From Bacillota bacterium (lineage in GTDB: Bacteria; Bacillota; Clostridia; Peptostreptococcales; Anaerovoracaceae): a stretch of 64,000 nt of DNA. The position numbers were made by a program, and so were the translations under genes. Of this stretch, positions 35,645 to 46,289 are shown piece after piece. The first letter of the stretch is position 1, and every line of letters starts with the position of its first letter. The stretch is from contig JAQXIX010000014.1 of the NCBI GenBank assembly GCA_029008005.1, positions 1-64,000 of the forward strand, written 5' to 3'. Below the pieces are notes generated by a model, which was not told the DNA's origin, made no database searches, and saw nothing but the letters and a program-made list of their open reading frames with translations.

Positions 35645-38600
35645 TTATTGTCCTACTTTCGTATTAATCATTCCGTCTGTTGAAATTCTCGTAAGTGTGT
35701 ACGTTATATAGTCTGAATGGTCATCGAGGGCTCCCGTATCGCTGTCGACCCCGTTCACTCTGCTGTTAAACGGATAGTCAATCCTCGTATCGCCTTTGTA
35801 CATCTCCGCTGTCAGAACAAGTCTGTAATTTGAGTAGAAATGATTGAGGTTTTCCACATTATCTGTTCTGACTTCAACAGGTATGCTTACAGTAAACCTC
35901 CTGTTTGTAGGGCTTACTGTATCCGCCGTTGCGAAGCCTCCGTCTGAACTTTTCCTGTCAGTCCATCTGAAGCAACTGTTACCATTTGAGTCAGCAGCTG
36001 AAGAAGGTGTTCCCAGCTGTGCACAGCTTACATTAATGTATTTGTCCGGATTGCTGATTATTTCATATTCTCCCTGAGGGTTCTTTCTCTTCATAAGTCT
36101 GAGAGAATATACGATTCTGTCAGACTGATCCAGCTTTTCATCTGCATTAATTACATTTTCAAGAGAATATACACCTGTGGTTGCTATATTTCCGTCAGCC
36201 GTATCAAGCTCCGAACAGTTGATTCCCAGCTGCTTAATGTCATTAGCCGAATATGTGATATCCGACGAACCCCATTCTGCACGGTAGTATCCCACTATTC
36301 CTGTTGCAGACGCCGAAGTGCTGCTGTAACTGAGGCTGTCTTCTCTTACGGCAAGTACAGCCTTGTAATTCAGCTTAGTGTATTCTGTCTTCCCATTATT
36401 CATGGAACCCATAATGGACTGTCTGAAAGCAGGGTCTGACATATGCAGATCCATGCCGGTGGTAATGGTGAATCCCGTACCTCCTGAATCTGCCGCTATC
36501 TTTCTTATTCCCGAAAGGTCTATGGCATTTCCGCTGCTGTCTTTAAGAACAAGGCTCAGCTCACCTTTATTCTCGGCAGTGCTTTCCCACCTTACCTGTG
36601 ATACGGCCTTTTTTTCATCAGAAGCCGTCCAGCTGCCATCGCTGTATGTATAATACTTGTCACCTGCCATTACATAGAAGTATGCGGTTCCCTCGGTTCC
36701 CGTGGCGAAATAGCTGGCAGTCTGACCTGACGTATCATACTGGTGCAGATTAATATCCAGCTTGTAGTAAAGCCTGTCATTGCTGTTATATGTCTGGCTG
36801 CTGTTGAATGTAACAGTATCGGTTACGTCGATATCAATATATCTTCCCGATTCTCCCTCTCTCTTGACAGGTATCATTTTATTACCTGTTCCCGCTTTAT
36901 CCTTGTCGCTGCTGTTGTCGGCAAGACTCTGGGTATATCCGCTGAGGAAGCTGTATGTACTGGCAGTATTCTGGTGGCTGTCTTTTGTTTTATCAGGTCT
37001 CAAAGTGTAGTTGAGATTTACCGGAACGTTTCCGGAACTTACACTGCCGCTCAGATATCCGTTGGCACTCAGATTCTCTGTAGTTTCATTCAGAGGAACA
37101 TTGATAACCAGATAGAAGCTTTCCTCAGGCTGTATTTCTCTGCCGTATACATCTCTTCCGACAGCCAGTGTGTACTTTTCTGCATCCGTATCATTGTCAC
37201 CTGCAAGTCTGTACTTTTTACCGTCCTTGTCCATTGCTGAAGCTTCTGATATATCTGCTTCCGTGCATTCAACCCATCTGCCGTCAGAGGATTTATATGC
37301 CTGAACCTGCATCAGGCTGCTCATCCATCTGTTACTGTATGACTTACCGTCACTGTCTTTGAAGGTGCTCAGGGAAACGGACTCTTCTCCGTCGTGAATG
37401 GCTGTGTACACCCTTCCCGTTTCGCAGTCAACCAGGGACAGCTTAGTTCCCTCAGGCAATCTGCCGTTAATAAACTGTATGGACTTATCCGCAGCCATCA
37501 TGCTTCCGCCTGCTGCAAGATAGGAATCCCAGCCATACTCTGTATCCTGACCGTATGCATTGTTATATCTGTAGGTAAGCAGTGCCGTAACAGGGTTTCC
37601 GAAGCTCTCAAGCACATGGGCATTTTCTCCCAGTGACATATATTCACTCTTTTTGAAAACTGTTCCGTAATTGAGTGTGGCTGTGAAATCCACCTCGAGA
37701 ATACGGCGAACCAGCACAGGCACCTGAACTTTGTATTCTCCTCCTGCTTCTCTGAAGGTTACTGTCAGGAGGGAGAACCTGCTTCTGTCATTGTCGTATT
37801 CTGTGGTGGCTCTGATTTTCATATCTTTAGTGCCGTTTTTGTTTACCATAACAGATGGCCTGCTTCCTGCCGCCTTCACGTATGAACCACTATTGCCGTC
37901 CCACTCAAATACAGTGATTTCTGCCTTTACATGAGCGATATCGGAATCCTGTTCATCGTTTAGGGCCAGTGCAGAAGCATACCCGCCGTTTGTAATTATG
38001 TTCAGATACTCCTCAACTCCCGAAGTGTCACCTCCCGAAACCTTCAGAACGGGTATATCCTTCGATGATTTCAGAGAATCTGCGTCATTGTTTCTGTTAA
38101 ATGTCGATACCTGCCTTTCGAAATCAAATTCTGCGGACTCACCGTAGGAGTACTTGAATCTTCTGCTGACGGCAGTTGCCTTCGACTCATCAACAATTGC
38201 CTTTGCAGTAACGACAGGTTCTCCGTCGATTATCTTTCCGACGCCGTCTCCGTACAGATACTTTTCTTCCGGTATCTTAACTGTGTACTCACTGACAGGC
38301 GAAGTGGCAGGGTAAGGCTCTGTCTGATCGGCTCCCAGTAGAGCCTTTGATTTTTCTTCATCAGAAAGTCCGGCGGCTGAAGTGTTTGTATAATCCGCAA
38401 AGGCAATATACGACAATCTGCTGTCTGAAACATTAGTCCCGTACAGGGCCTCTACAGAACCGCCTTCCATTAATCTTATACTCAGTCCTGCAATTCTTGT
38501 ATATGCATTCTGAGGCAGATTTCCGGCAACAAGTCCCGGCGTCCTGCATGCCTCAAGATTGTTATCCCTGAGAAGAATATTGCATCCCTCAATGCCGCCG

Positions 38601-41600
38601 TTGGCTTTGGCGATAAATGACGAGGAGCTTGTTCCCACAAGGGTGTTGTCCGATGCTTCGAAGTTTCTGAATGTGGATTTCATGTCCGCATCCTCTATGG
38701 CACCTATAGCTGCACCGGATGTGAATTCTCTGATTGCGGATACTCCCTCAGTGAAGCTGCAGCCTGTCACTTTGGCGTCCGTAACTGTGAGGCGTGCATT
38801 TTCCGAAGTATTGTTTCTCAGGTTACCTATTATTCCTCCCGAGTATGTGTCAGTAAGAGACAGTTCAACATTATCCACTGCGATATTGTTAAATGTAAGC
38901 TCTGCTGCTGAGCTGTTATTTCCTGTTCTTCCCAGAATTCCGCCGGTTCTGTCTGCCTTTATTACCGGCTTTAAGTCACCTGTTCCCTTAATGTCCGTGT
39001 CAAATACACGGACGCTGTCCGCAACCTCTCCTGCGCAGCCTCCTGCGGCAGATTTCGCCGTAACATTAACATTGCTTAAGGTCACAGGTTTGAGGGCAGC
39101 GGAATCCGTAGTATAGTATGCAGTTGTACCACCATTCTTTAATGCCTTGTAGTCAGGGTCGTTAACTGCCAGCTGACCGGTCTGACAGCCTATTATTCCT
39201 CCGCACATACTGCCTGAATTAAGTCCTGTAATCTTGCTGTTCGAGCCTGCAGCTGCTCCGCCGGTTTTCATTTCAATACCGTTCTTTGTTGAGGCTATGG
39301 TTGAGCTGGTGTAGGAATTACATCTTCCAATGAAACCGCCTGCGTATGCTGCTGCAGTAATATCCACACCTGAATAGCTGCAGTCTGTCAGGTGATAGGA
39401 CAACCTGATACCACTGGAGTTGCTGCCTATTGTGTGTCTGGAATTATCGTAGTTCCTGGTTTTGTATCCTATCTGTCCTGCGACCGAACCTGCGGAATAA
39501 GTGCTGTACAGATTTGTATTATTCCTGACGTTAATGTTCTCAAAGAGAGCCGTAGGGTAATTTGTCGAGGTGCTTACCGGCACCAGGTTTCCGACAATTC
39601 CTCCTACACCTGCATTCGCACCGTTGTCAGCCTTAACCTCCTTGCCCTCTGGGTCGTAGTAGTGAATAGCAATACTCGAGTCTGTCAAAGTCAGATTCCT
39701 GAAGGCATTGTAACCGTTGTTTTTCAGCGCATCCTCCGCTGAAGAACTTGTGTAGTACCAGTATGCTGTGGAGAACAGTGCTCCTGCACCGGCACAGTTG
39801 TAGTTGTCTGAGCTGTACTCTCTGACATTCATATCAACGCTTATTGTTGCGTTGTTTCCGTCCACGCATATTAGATACGGTACAGTTCTGTCTATATGGT
39901 CATTCAGAGAAGAAGCCAGCGCCGCCGCATTTGACTTGTACCGGCCCGTCATTCCCACATAGGCTGAGCCGTAGCCTCTCATGTCAAAATCTACACCCTC
40001 TTTCAGTATCAGCTTCATCAGAGATACGTTGGATGCGCAGACAAACTCAGTCTGTTTTGTGGCATACTTCCTCACAAGGTATGGAGAGTTGACAAATTCT
40101 GTTGTATTAACAGCGTTGATGTTTGCATCTGTACCCTTTCCGAAATGGGATGGATCCTCATCGCTTAGTCCCGGTGCATACATGTCATCTGCCAGAGACG
40201 TTACGCGGTCGGCTTTGCCGGCTTCACTTCCGGGCTGACCCACATATTCGTAGGAAGCGTTTCTCACCTTCCCCAGCTTCTCGTTACCGAATCTGTATCC
40301 GTCAGTAACGGCGGCATTCTTTCCGTAATATGGATTAGTGCCTGAGAGAGCTCCCGTACTCTCGCTGATATGTCCTGCACCTGCTCCGCTCTGAATAACT
40401 GCTGAAAGCAGCATAAGTCCCTGAGGAGAATTAACAGTTGTCTCTACAGCTTTTACCCTGGCAATGGTGCCGGTACTGATGCTCTGAATTTCTGTTCCGT
40501 TGGCGTCAGTTTCCTTAGCTATCCTGTTAATCTTGTAATTCTTATCTGTGTTTTCTACATTACATCCTTCGGAAAAAGCATATCCCGATATCACTCGTCC
40601 GATAATGTGATTTGTATAGAGACTCTTGTATGCATCCTCGGCAGTGCTTAAATCAGTTCCCTCAGCAAACCATCCGTCACGGAAGCCTTTGTATTCATCT
40701 CCCGTTCCCATGTTTCTGAAAATGACTCCTCCGCCTGAAACAGCTCCCACATATCCTCCTGTCGGTATCAGGTTTTTGCTTTTGTCATAGGAAAGACTGA
40801 AGACATCTTCCCCTTCTGTCTGTGCCGTTACCTGAACATTATCGATAATATTGTCTCCCCCGAGAATAAGTCCGATTACTCCGCCGAAGAAGCTCTTAGG
40901 TGAAAAATCATCGCTGCTCATGGCTTCATAGGCTATGGCATTTGCTCCGCTGTACTTTAAAACCAGATCCTTAACAACAGAGCCGTAGCTGTAAGGTATG
41001 AAGCCCTTTATGGATGACGCTTTTATCGTCACTGTGTTCACTTCGCCGCTGCTTCCCAGCCGTCCCGTTACCACACCTCTGAACGGATTGTTGGTATTTC
41101 CGAGACCTGGGAAGGTATCATCCAGCTCAATGTTTTCGGCAATGTAATAGTATGCACTCTGGATATACCTGTGCATCGTATTGTTTACAATAGTATCCCC
41201 ATTTTGGCTGACCCAGCTGTCGCCGCTCTTCTGATATGTAACATGTTCGGACACGCTTCCATCTCCAAGCCTGCTGCATTCCTTATCCTGCTCTCTGGCA
41301 ATTGTAATGCTCAGTCCCGCACTGCCGTTAGGGTTGTTGATAAAATCAGCAACAGAGCACAGCTGCTGTGAGCTGCGTATTACATATGGATCTGAATATG
41401 TGCCGCAGCCTTCGGTTATGTCGCTGCTCTTCCTGTTAACGGCGATTTCATGGTATCCTGTATCGGAATTGAATGCCGTATACACATAAGGCAGATAGTC
41501 TGCAAAGGCAGGATTATCTGTATTTGCTTCCTGCTGCCCGTCCGGGGTTTTGACGAGTTCTTCTTTGTCAAAATACCATAACTGCCGGCCCTCATATTCC

Positions 41601-44600
41601 ACTGAGCCGTCGATTTCTTTACCGTATGTAATCATGTCGGCAGCCCTGTCAGCAGTTGTAAAGTTGTATGTGCCGCTGCCTACTCCGCCGTTTACGCTGT
41701 ATCTGAAGCTATGCAGAAGTGAAGCCCTGGTGAATACTGAATTATCTGCCGCCGGCAGAAGAATCCTGTTAAAGGAAACGGAAACCTGTGTGGCATTCTC
41801 CGAGCCTATTGTACCTATCAGGCTTGTTGCCGCCGGCTTCCTGCCTTCAGCCTCCTGATATGTAAGTTCATCTACGATTATTGCAGAATAACTGTCGGAC
41901 CTGTTAATCAGCAGCGGACCATAAGATGTCCCCGTATCCACTCCATTTACTGCGAGCCCGTTAAGTGTGCAGTTCTTTAGGCTAACCGTATACATGTTTG
42001 AAATCAGAGTATATTCAAAACCGGATACGGTGCCGCTTATGAGGGCTCCCGATGTTCCTCCGTAAATGCCTGTGGTTCCTCTAAGTTCCATACCGCTGCA
42101 GGCAATTTTATAGTTTCCGAGATTTGAATTGTTTTTGCTTCTTGTTCCGAAATCACGGAAAAGACCGCAGTGCATAGCATAGTGCTGTGTTCCGGTACTC
42201 GTCCTCTTATTGCTGTTTGATGTTTCCGATGACTCGATTTTATCGTTGCAGAAGGTAATCCGCGCATTTCTGATGTCTATGTTCCTGTTGTTTACAGTTA
42301 CGGGATAATAGCTGAAGCCTGTCATGTCAAGCTCTGCCATGCTGTCGCCGCCGCTTCCGATTGTTGTCCTGTTTCCCGTTATCCCGGCGTCGTTATAATC
42401 AAAGTGTTTCTTGATATTGGTTCCGGCATATGTGTTGACACTCCAAACAAGCAGCTCCTCAGGGGTGTCAATAACAGAGTTGTCGGCGTTATCGCCATAT
42501 CCCAGACTGTCAATGGCAGTATCCAGGTTGTAGTAATACCTGGTCATATCGTTTGTCGTCTTCGATTTTCCGTAGGCTGTCCTGTTAACGTAAGTGTTGA
42601 TGCCGCTTCCGTCCATTACTACCTTTTCGCCGGAAGTTTTCAGGGATACAACACCGTAAACATCGTTTGTGAAAGAACCTGCGCCGGTCATGGTGAAGGC
42701 TACAAATTCGTCAAAAACTGCCGGTGAACAACTGATATCTATACTGTCCTCCGAAATAGGGTATGCATCATCCCAGTCTGCAATAACGCTGAGATAAAGG
42801 GCTCCTGCAGAGGAGTTTACGCCTCCTATCATCTCCCCACCGTTGGCACCTCTGCATACGAGTATTCCGAAGGAATTCCGGATTCCCGAGAATTTGAGTC
42901 CCTCCGGATTGATGCCTTTGCTTCCGATTGTCCACTTGCCGTCGGCTCTGTATACAAGTCCTCCTGCAGTGTTTGTATCTGCGTTTAACTGTGTTTTCAC
43001 ATCAGTCGTATCGTTTACATACAATCCATATTTTCCTTCGTCTCCGATGAATCTCACATCTGTGTCGGACCACATGTATCCCAGCAAACCTCCTGTGGCG
43101 CTGCCGGCCTTGAGGCTTACCCTGTGTCCGTCCATGGCTGTATTTCTGAATTCTATTCTGACGCTGTCTGATCTGACTCTCTTCTTGTTTGCGTCAATCT
43201 CCGAAGGCTGAATAATGCCTATATATCCTCCGGCAAGAGATGTGGTATATGTATTGCTGCTGTTGCTGATGTCGGCGCTGAGAACCGCTCCGTCTCCGTA
43301 AACTTGTGCCGGGCACTTGCCGCTTATGTACCCAATGGCTCCGCCTGTAATATCAACGCCTTTGCCGGTCACAGCATCTATTGCTATTGTCGGCGCCAGC
43401 TTCGTTCCCTGAGTGAATCTGACAGTATTTTCCGCAGGTTCATCCAGCATCCCGAAGGCTCCTCCCACATAGCAGACCTTCTCGTTCGTTTTATAGTTAA
43501 TAGACGATTTGAATGTGCATCCGCATATCGTCTTGTCTCCGCCTGTTGAGCATGCGGAATAAGCACCCGCCGCAATTCCGGCATCAAGTGCTTCGAACTT
43601 TATTGTTCCGGCAACTGTCAGCTTATCTGCGCTGCCGTTTGAAACTGAGAAAAGCCCCAGTCTGTTGTGTCTGTAGATTATTCCGTTTCCGACTGTTGAG
43701 TCATCCGCTTCCTTCTCGGTCAAAAGACCTTTGCACATTCCGTAGGTTTCTCCCACGGCAAGACGTATTTCGTGGCTGTTTCCCTGAATACTGCCTGTAA
43801 ATGCAGGGGCAGTTTCACTGTCTGCCTTGCTGTCTCTTGTAATTCCCGTTACACCTGTACCTGCCAGGTTTATGTCTCCTTCCAGGCTGATAGTGTCATC
43901 CAGAAGGCTTTCCCAGTTGGTTGTGTCTATATTGTTAAATCCGCTGAAGTGACCTTTTGTCTGAATCGTAACGGCAAGACGCGCCAGGTCATCCTTATCC
44001 GATATGCTTACCGTACCGTCGGAATAGTCTTTTTTGACGGTGAAGCCCTCCGGTGCTATGAGATTTTCTGAAAGTCCGCCGCTGTGAAGCCTGTACACCT
44101 GTCCGTAGTTGCCGATATCGTCAAAGGCGGCGCTGCCGTTTCTTATGTATTTCCAGGTGTCATCGCTACCGCTGCCTTCTGCAAATATCAGGGCACTTTC
44201 CTGCCCTCCCGCCAACTGACCGATTCTGCTGCCTGATGAGGCATATGTCACTTCCGAAAGATCTGTTTTTCCTCTAAGTCTGATGGCACTTCCTTCATCT
44301 ACAAAACCTGCAACCCCGCCGCCGGCTTTGATTGTTCCTGTAGTGATTTTGACCGTTCCTGCTGAAGACAGTACGCTGCCTTTACTTACCACTGCCGCCA
44401 GGCCTCCGTAATAGCCTGTTGACACGTTGGATATTCCTCCGCTGACAGTTTTAACCTCAAGGTTATTTACTCTGAGTATTCCGGAATTGTTATTGTCTCC
44501 AACCATGGCTGCTATTCCCGAATTGTAAAGACATTTTCCTGCATCGTCGGCTTCTACAACCATGTTCTTCACCAGCATGCTGCCGCTGCCAGTTATCTTC

Positions 44601-46141
44601 CCCACTGCTCCGCCGTATGCCTTAACATCTGCAGTATCCCTGAGCTGAGACTTAATTGTTACACTGTCATCGGGATTCAGCGAAAGAGTTCCTGCTCCGT
44701 TTATTGTTACGGAGCCTGCGAATCCGCCGACAATTCCCTCTGAGCTGCCTCCTGCCAGCACAGGTACCTTACTTAAATCGAATCCTTCCATTGGGAAAAG
44801 CATTTCTGAAGAAGTCTCAAAAACTCCAAAAAGTCCACCTGCATATTGTGAACTGATTTTCTCATCTCCCGTCAGTGTGGCACTTATTGCGCCCACCGTT
44901 TTAGATGGTGTTATCGTTTTGTTGTCCGCAACGGTGAATACAGTGTCATCGGCACTTCCTGCCAATCCCCCGGAAATATAGCCTCTGACTGCAGCCGATG
45001 AAAGATCTGCTGTTTCATTCACCTGTATTACTGCATCTTCTGTGCATCCTATAAGTCCGCCTGCAGATTCACGCGCCATTATTGTAATCTTGTCAGCCCG
45101 GCTGCAGTCGATTCCGGAATTAATTACTGCAGTCGTTTCTCTGCCGTCGCCGGGACTTCTGTATATTTTCCCGACAAGTAATCCTGCATTGGCCGTAAGA
45201 GATGTTACATCAACCTCTCCGTATACAAGCCTGTTAAATGTCAGTTCCAGTTTGCCGTCTCTAAAGGTATTTACGATTATTCCCGAGTTGCCTTCCTGAC
45301 TGATATTTACTAAATCCGAAGTTCCGTAGCTTACTTCGAGGTTCAGGTCCCCATTTACCTCTCCCAATGCGGGAGCATTCAAAGTCGTTATCTTAGTTGA
45401 TAAATTGTTTTCAGGTGTAATATCAAGCTTCAGCCTGCTTCCCGCATCTGCAGCCGCTGCTGTTACATGAGACGCGAAAATTCCGTCACAGTTTTCCTCC
45501 GACTTCCATTTCAGCTTGTATTTATATGTTTTACCGCTTTCCAGTGTGACGGAGTTAAACAGCGGTCTCGAAAGGGCTACAACGCTGTCGTTCAGATCCA
45601 GTTCTCCCCTGAAGCTCACATCCGAGCTTCCAAGTCCCCTGTATTCCAAAGTGCTTGAATCCAGAGTCACCGCACCTCTAAGATCCGCCTCACCCGTAAC
45701 ATTGAATTTAATAAATGCGTTTTCATAGAGCTGCGGATTGCTGTTCGAAAGAATAATCAGTGATCTGCTCGGGTCATTCATTACTATGTTTGTTACGGTG
45801 CCGTCGGCGCCGATCGTAACTGATGCTTTATCTCCGGACTCCATGGTCTCCTTTAATGCCTGTACGTCAGAAGTAAAATCCCCTGACGTTCTCGTCTGCC
45901 GGTCTGCGGAGGGTTCTTCCTCACCCTGAGTTTCCGCAGGCTGTTCCGGTTCCTGTTCTTCTGTTACGGTTTCGCCGCCTGCCTGCTCCTCAACAACCTG
46001 TGTTTCCGTTTCGCCTTCTGCCCCGAAGGATACAGACGTTGCAAAAGGCACAGCAAAAGAGAGCACAATCACAATAAAGAGAATTGATGCTGCCGAAAGG
46101 ACTCTATTCATTTTTGAAAAAATCTGTTCCTGTTTCTTCAT
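35645..46141 (-). CDS. Giant secreted beta-rich surface protein (about 3500 residues)
   Basis: The track ORF begins at a TTG at 46198; the ATG at 46141 (MKKQEQIF) gives a normal Sec signal peptide, with a hydrophobic core SAASILFIVIVLSFAVPF and probable cleavage after SFGA, so I prefer it. AAGGG lies very close to that ATG. A glutamate-rich linker of ~50 residues follows. Residues ~80-2500 are built from short GLUG-like beta-helix units (GGLIGCTED, GGLAGS, GGFAGSV, GGAVGKI), the usual form of long adhesins. The last ~900 residues are different, predicted beta-sandwich domains. There is no LPXTG/TGD motif and no C-terminal helix, so it must be held by other means, perhaps the fibre. It lies between the major subunit and the minor subunits. 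Confidence 0.8.
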   Translation of the reverse strand: MKKQEQIFSKMNRVLSAASILFIVIVLSFAVPFATSVSFGAEGETETQVVEEQAGGETVTEEQEPEQPAETQGEEEPSADRQTRTSGDFTSDVQALKETMESGDKASVTIGADGTVTNIVMNDPSRSLIILSNSNPQLYENAFIKFNVTGEADLRGAVTLDSSTLEYRGLGSSDVSFRGELDLNDSVVALSRPLFNSVTLESGKTYKYKLKWKSEENCDGIFASHVTAAAADAGSRLKLDITPENNLSTKITTLNAPALGEVNGDLNLEVSYGTSDLVNISQEGNSGIIVNTFRDGKLELTFNRLVYGEVDVTSLTANAGLLVGKIYRSPGDGRETTAVINSGIDCSRADKITIMARESAGGLIGCTEDAVIQVNETADLSSAAVRGYISGGLAGSADDTVFTVADNKTITPSKTVGAISATLTGDEKISSQYAGGLFGVFETSSEMLFPMEGFDLSKVPVLAGGSSEGIVGGFAGSVTINGAGTLSLNPDDSVTIKSQLRDTADVKAYGGAVGKITGSGSMLVKNMVVEADDAGKCLYNSGIAAMVGDNNNSGILRVNNLEVKTVSGGISNVSTGYYGGLAAVVSKGSVLSSAGTVKITTGTIKAGGGVAGFVDEGSAIRLRGKTDLSEVTYASSGSRIGQLAGGQESALIFAEGSGSDDTWKYIRNGSAAFDDIGNYGQVYRLHSGGLSENLIAPEGFTVKKDYSDGTVSISDKDDLARLAVTIQTKGHFSGFNNIDTTNWESLLDDTISLEGDINLAGTGVTGITRDSKADSETAPAFTGSIQGNSHEIRLAVGETYGMCKGLLTEKEADDSTVGNGIIYRHNRLGLFSVSNGSADKLTVAGTIKFEALDAGIAAGAYSACSTGGDKTICGCTFKSSINYKTNEKVCYVGGAFGMLDEPAENTVRFTQGTKLAPTIAIDAVTGKGVDITGGAIGYISGKCPAQVYGDGAVLSADISNSSNTYTTSLAGGYIGIIQPSEIDANKKRVRSDSVRIEFRNTAMDGHRVSLKAGSATGGLLGYMWSDTDVRFIGDEGKYGLYVNDTTDVKTQLNADTNTAGGLVYRADGKWTIGSKGINPEGLKFSGIRNSFGILVCRGANGGEMIGGVNSSAGALYLSVIADWDDAYPISEDSIDISCSPAVFDEFVAFTMTGAGSFTNDVYGVVSLKTSGEKVVMDGSGINTYVNRTAYGKSKTTNDMTRYYYNLDTAIDSLGYGDNADNSVIDTPEELLVWSVNTYAGTNIKKHFDYNDAGITGNRTTIGSGGDSMAELDMTGFSYYPVTVNNRNIDIRNARITFCNDKIESSETSNSNKRTSTGTQHYAMHCGLFRDFGTRSKNNSNLGNYKIACSGMELRGTTGIYGGTSGALISGTVSGFEYTLISNMYTVSLKNCTLNGLAVNGVDTGTSYGPLLINRSDSYSAIIVDELTYQEAEGRKPAATSLIGTIGSENATQVSVSFNRILLPAADNSVFTRASLLHSFRYSVNGGVGSGTYNFTTADRAADMITYGKEIDGSVEYEGRQLWYFDKEELVKTPDGQQEANTDNPAFADYLPYVYTAFNSDTGYHEIAVNRKSSDITEGCGTYSDPYVIRSSQQLCSVADFINNPNGSAGLSITIAREQDKECSRLGDGSVSEHVTYQKSGDSWVSQNGDTIVNNTMHRYIQSAYYYIAENIELDDTFPGLGNTNNPFRGVVTGRLGSSGEVNTVTIKASSIKGFIPYSYGSVVKDLVLKYSGANAIAYEAMSSDDFSPKSFFGGVIGLILGGDNIIDNVQVTAQTEGEDVFSLSYDKSKNLIPTGGYVGAVSGGGVIFRNMGTGDEYKGFRDGWFAEGTDLSTAEDAYKSLYTNHIIGRVISGYAFSEGCNVENTDKNYKINRIAKETDANGTEIQSISTGTIARVKAVETTVNSPQGLMLLSAVIQSGAGAGHISESTGALSGTNPYYGKNAAVTDGYRFGNEKLGKVRNASYEYVGQPGSEAGKADRVTSLADDMYAPGLSDEDPSHFGKGTDANINAVNTTEFVNSPYLVRKYATKQTEFVCASNVSLMKLILKEGVDFDMRGYGSAYVGMTGRYKSNAAALASSLNDHIDRTVPYLICVDGNNATISVDMNVREYSSDNYNCAGAGALFSTAYWYYTSSSAEDALKNNGYNAFRNLTLTDSSIAIHYYDPEGKEVKADNGANAGVGGIVGNLVPVSTSTNYPTALFENINVRNNTNLYSTYSAGSVAGQIGYKTRNYDNSRHTIGSNSSGIRLSYHLTDCSYSGVDITAAAYAGGFIGRCNSYTSSTIASTKNGIEMKTGGAAAGSNSKITGLNSGSMCGGIIGCQTGQLAVNDPDYKALKNGGTTAYYTTDSAALKPVTLSNVNVTAKSAAGGCAGEVADSVRVFDTDIKGTGDLKPVIKADRTGGILGRTGNNSSAAELTFNNIAVDNVELSLTDTYSGGIIGNLRNNTSENARLTVTDAKVTGCSFTEGVSAIREFTSGAAIGAIEDADMKSTFRNFEASDNTLVGTSSSSFIAKANGGIEGCNILLRDNNLEACRTPGLVAGNLPQNAYTRIAGLSIRLMEGGSVEALYGTNVSDSRLSYIAFADYTNTSAAGLSDEEKSKALLGADQTEPYPATSPVSEYTVKIPEEKYLYGDGVGKIIDGEPVVTAKAIVDESKATAVSRRFKYSYGESAEFDFERQVSTFNRNNDADSLKSSKDIPVLKVSGGDTSGVEEYLNIITNGGYASALALNDEQDSDIAHVKAEITVFEWDGNSGSYVKAAGSRPSVMVNKNGTKDMKIRATTEYDNDRSRFSLLTVTFREAGGEYKVQVPVLVRRILEVDFTATLNYGTVFKKSEYMSLGENAHVLESFGNPVTALLTYRYNNAYGQDTEYGWDSYLAAGGSMMAADKSIQFINGRLPEGTKLSLVDCETGRVYTAIHDGEESVSLSTFKDSDGKSYSNRWMSSLMQVQAYKSSDGRWVECTEADISEASAMDKDGKKYRLAGDNDTDAEKYTLAVGRDVYGREIQPEESFYLVINVPLNETTENLSANGYLSGSVSSGNVPVNLNYTLRPDKTKDSHQNTASTYSFLSGYTQSLADNSSDKDKAGTGNKMIPVKREGESGRYIDIDVTDTVTFNSSQTYNSNDRLYYKLDINLHQYDTSGQTASYFATGTEGTAYFYVMAGDKYYTYSDGSWTASDEKKAVSQVRWESTAENKGELSLVLKDSSGNAIDLSGIRKIAADSGGTGFTITTGMDLHMSDPAFRQSIMGSMNNGKTEYTKLNYKAVLAVREDSLSYSSTSASATGIVGYYRAEWGSSDITYSANDIKQLGINCSELDTADGNIATTGVYSLENVINADEKLDQSDRIVYSLRLMKRKNPQGEYEIISNPDKYINVSCAQLGTPSSAADSNGNSCFRWTDRKSSDGGFATADTVSPTNRRFTVSIPVEVRTDNVENLNHFYSNYRLVLTAEMYKGDTRIDYPFNSRVNGVDSDTGALDDHSDYITYTLTRISTDGMINTKVGQ

Positions 46142-46236
46142 GTCCCTTATTTCTTTTGCTGCTTTACTGCCGTAAAAGCATCTCAAAAAACACATCAAAA
46201 GATAGAAGCTTTATCCCTTCTACCCTTTGAAATGTT

Positions 46237-46256
46237 CCCCGCATGAAGATGCGGGG
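46237..46256 (-). promoter_or_regulatory. Strong intergenic hairpin between major subunit and giant protein
   Basis: CCCCGCAT / ATGCGGGG forms a perfect 8-base stem with a GAAG/CTTC tetraloop. It lies 33 bases after the major-subunit stop and before the giant gene. No T run follows on the minus strand, so it is more likely a 3'-end stabiliser or partial attenuator than a full terminator. Confidence 0.65.
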
Positions 46257-46289
46257 ATATGAATTATGCTGATGGCATTCTGTAATGTT

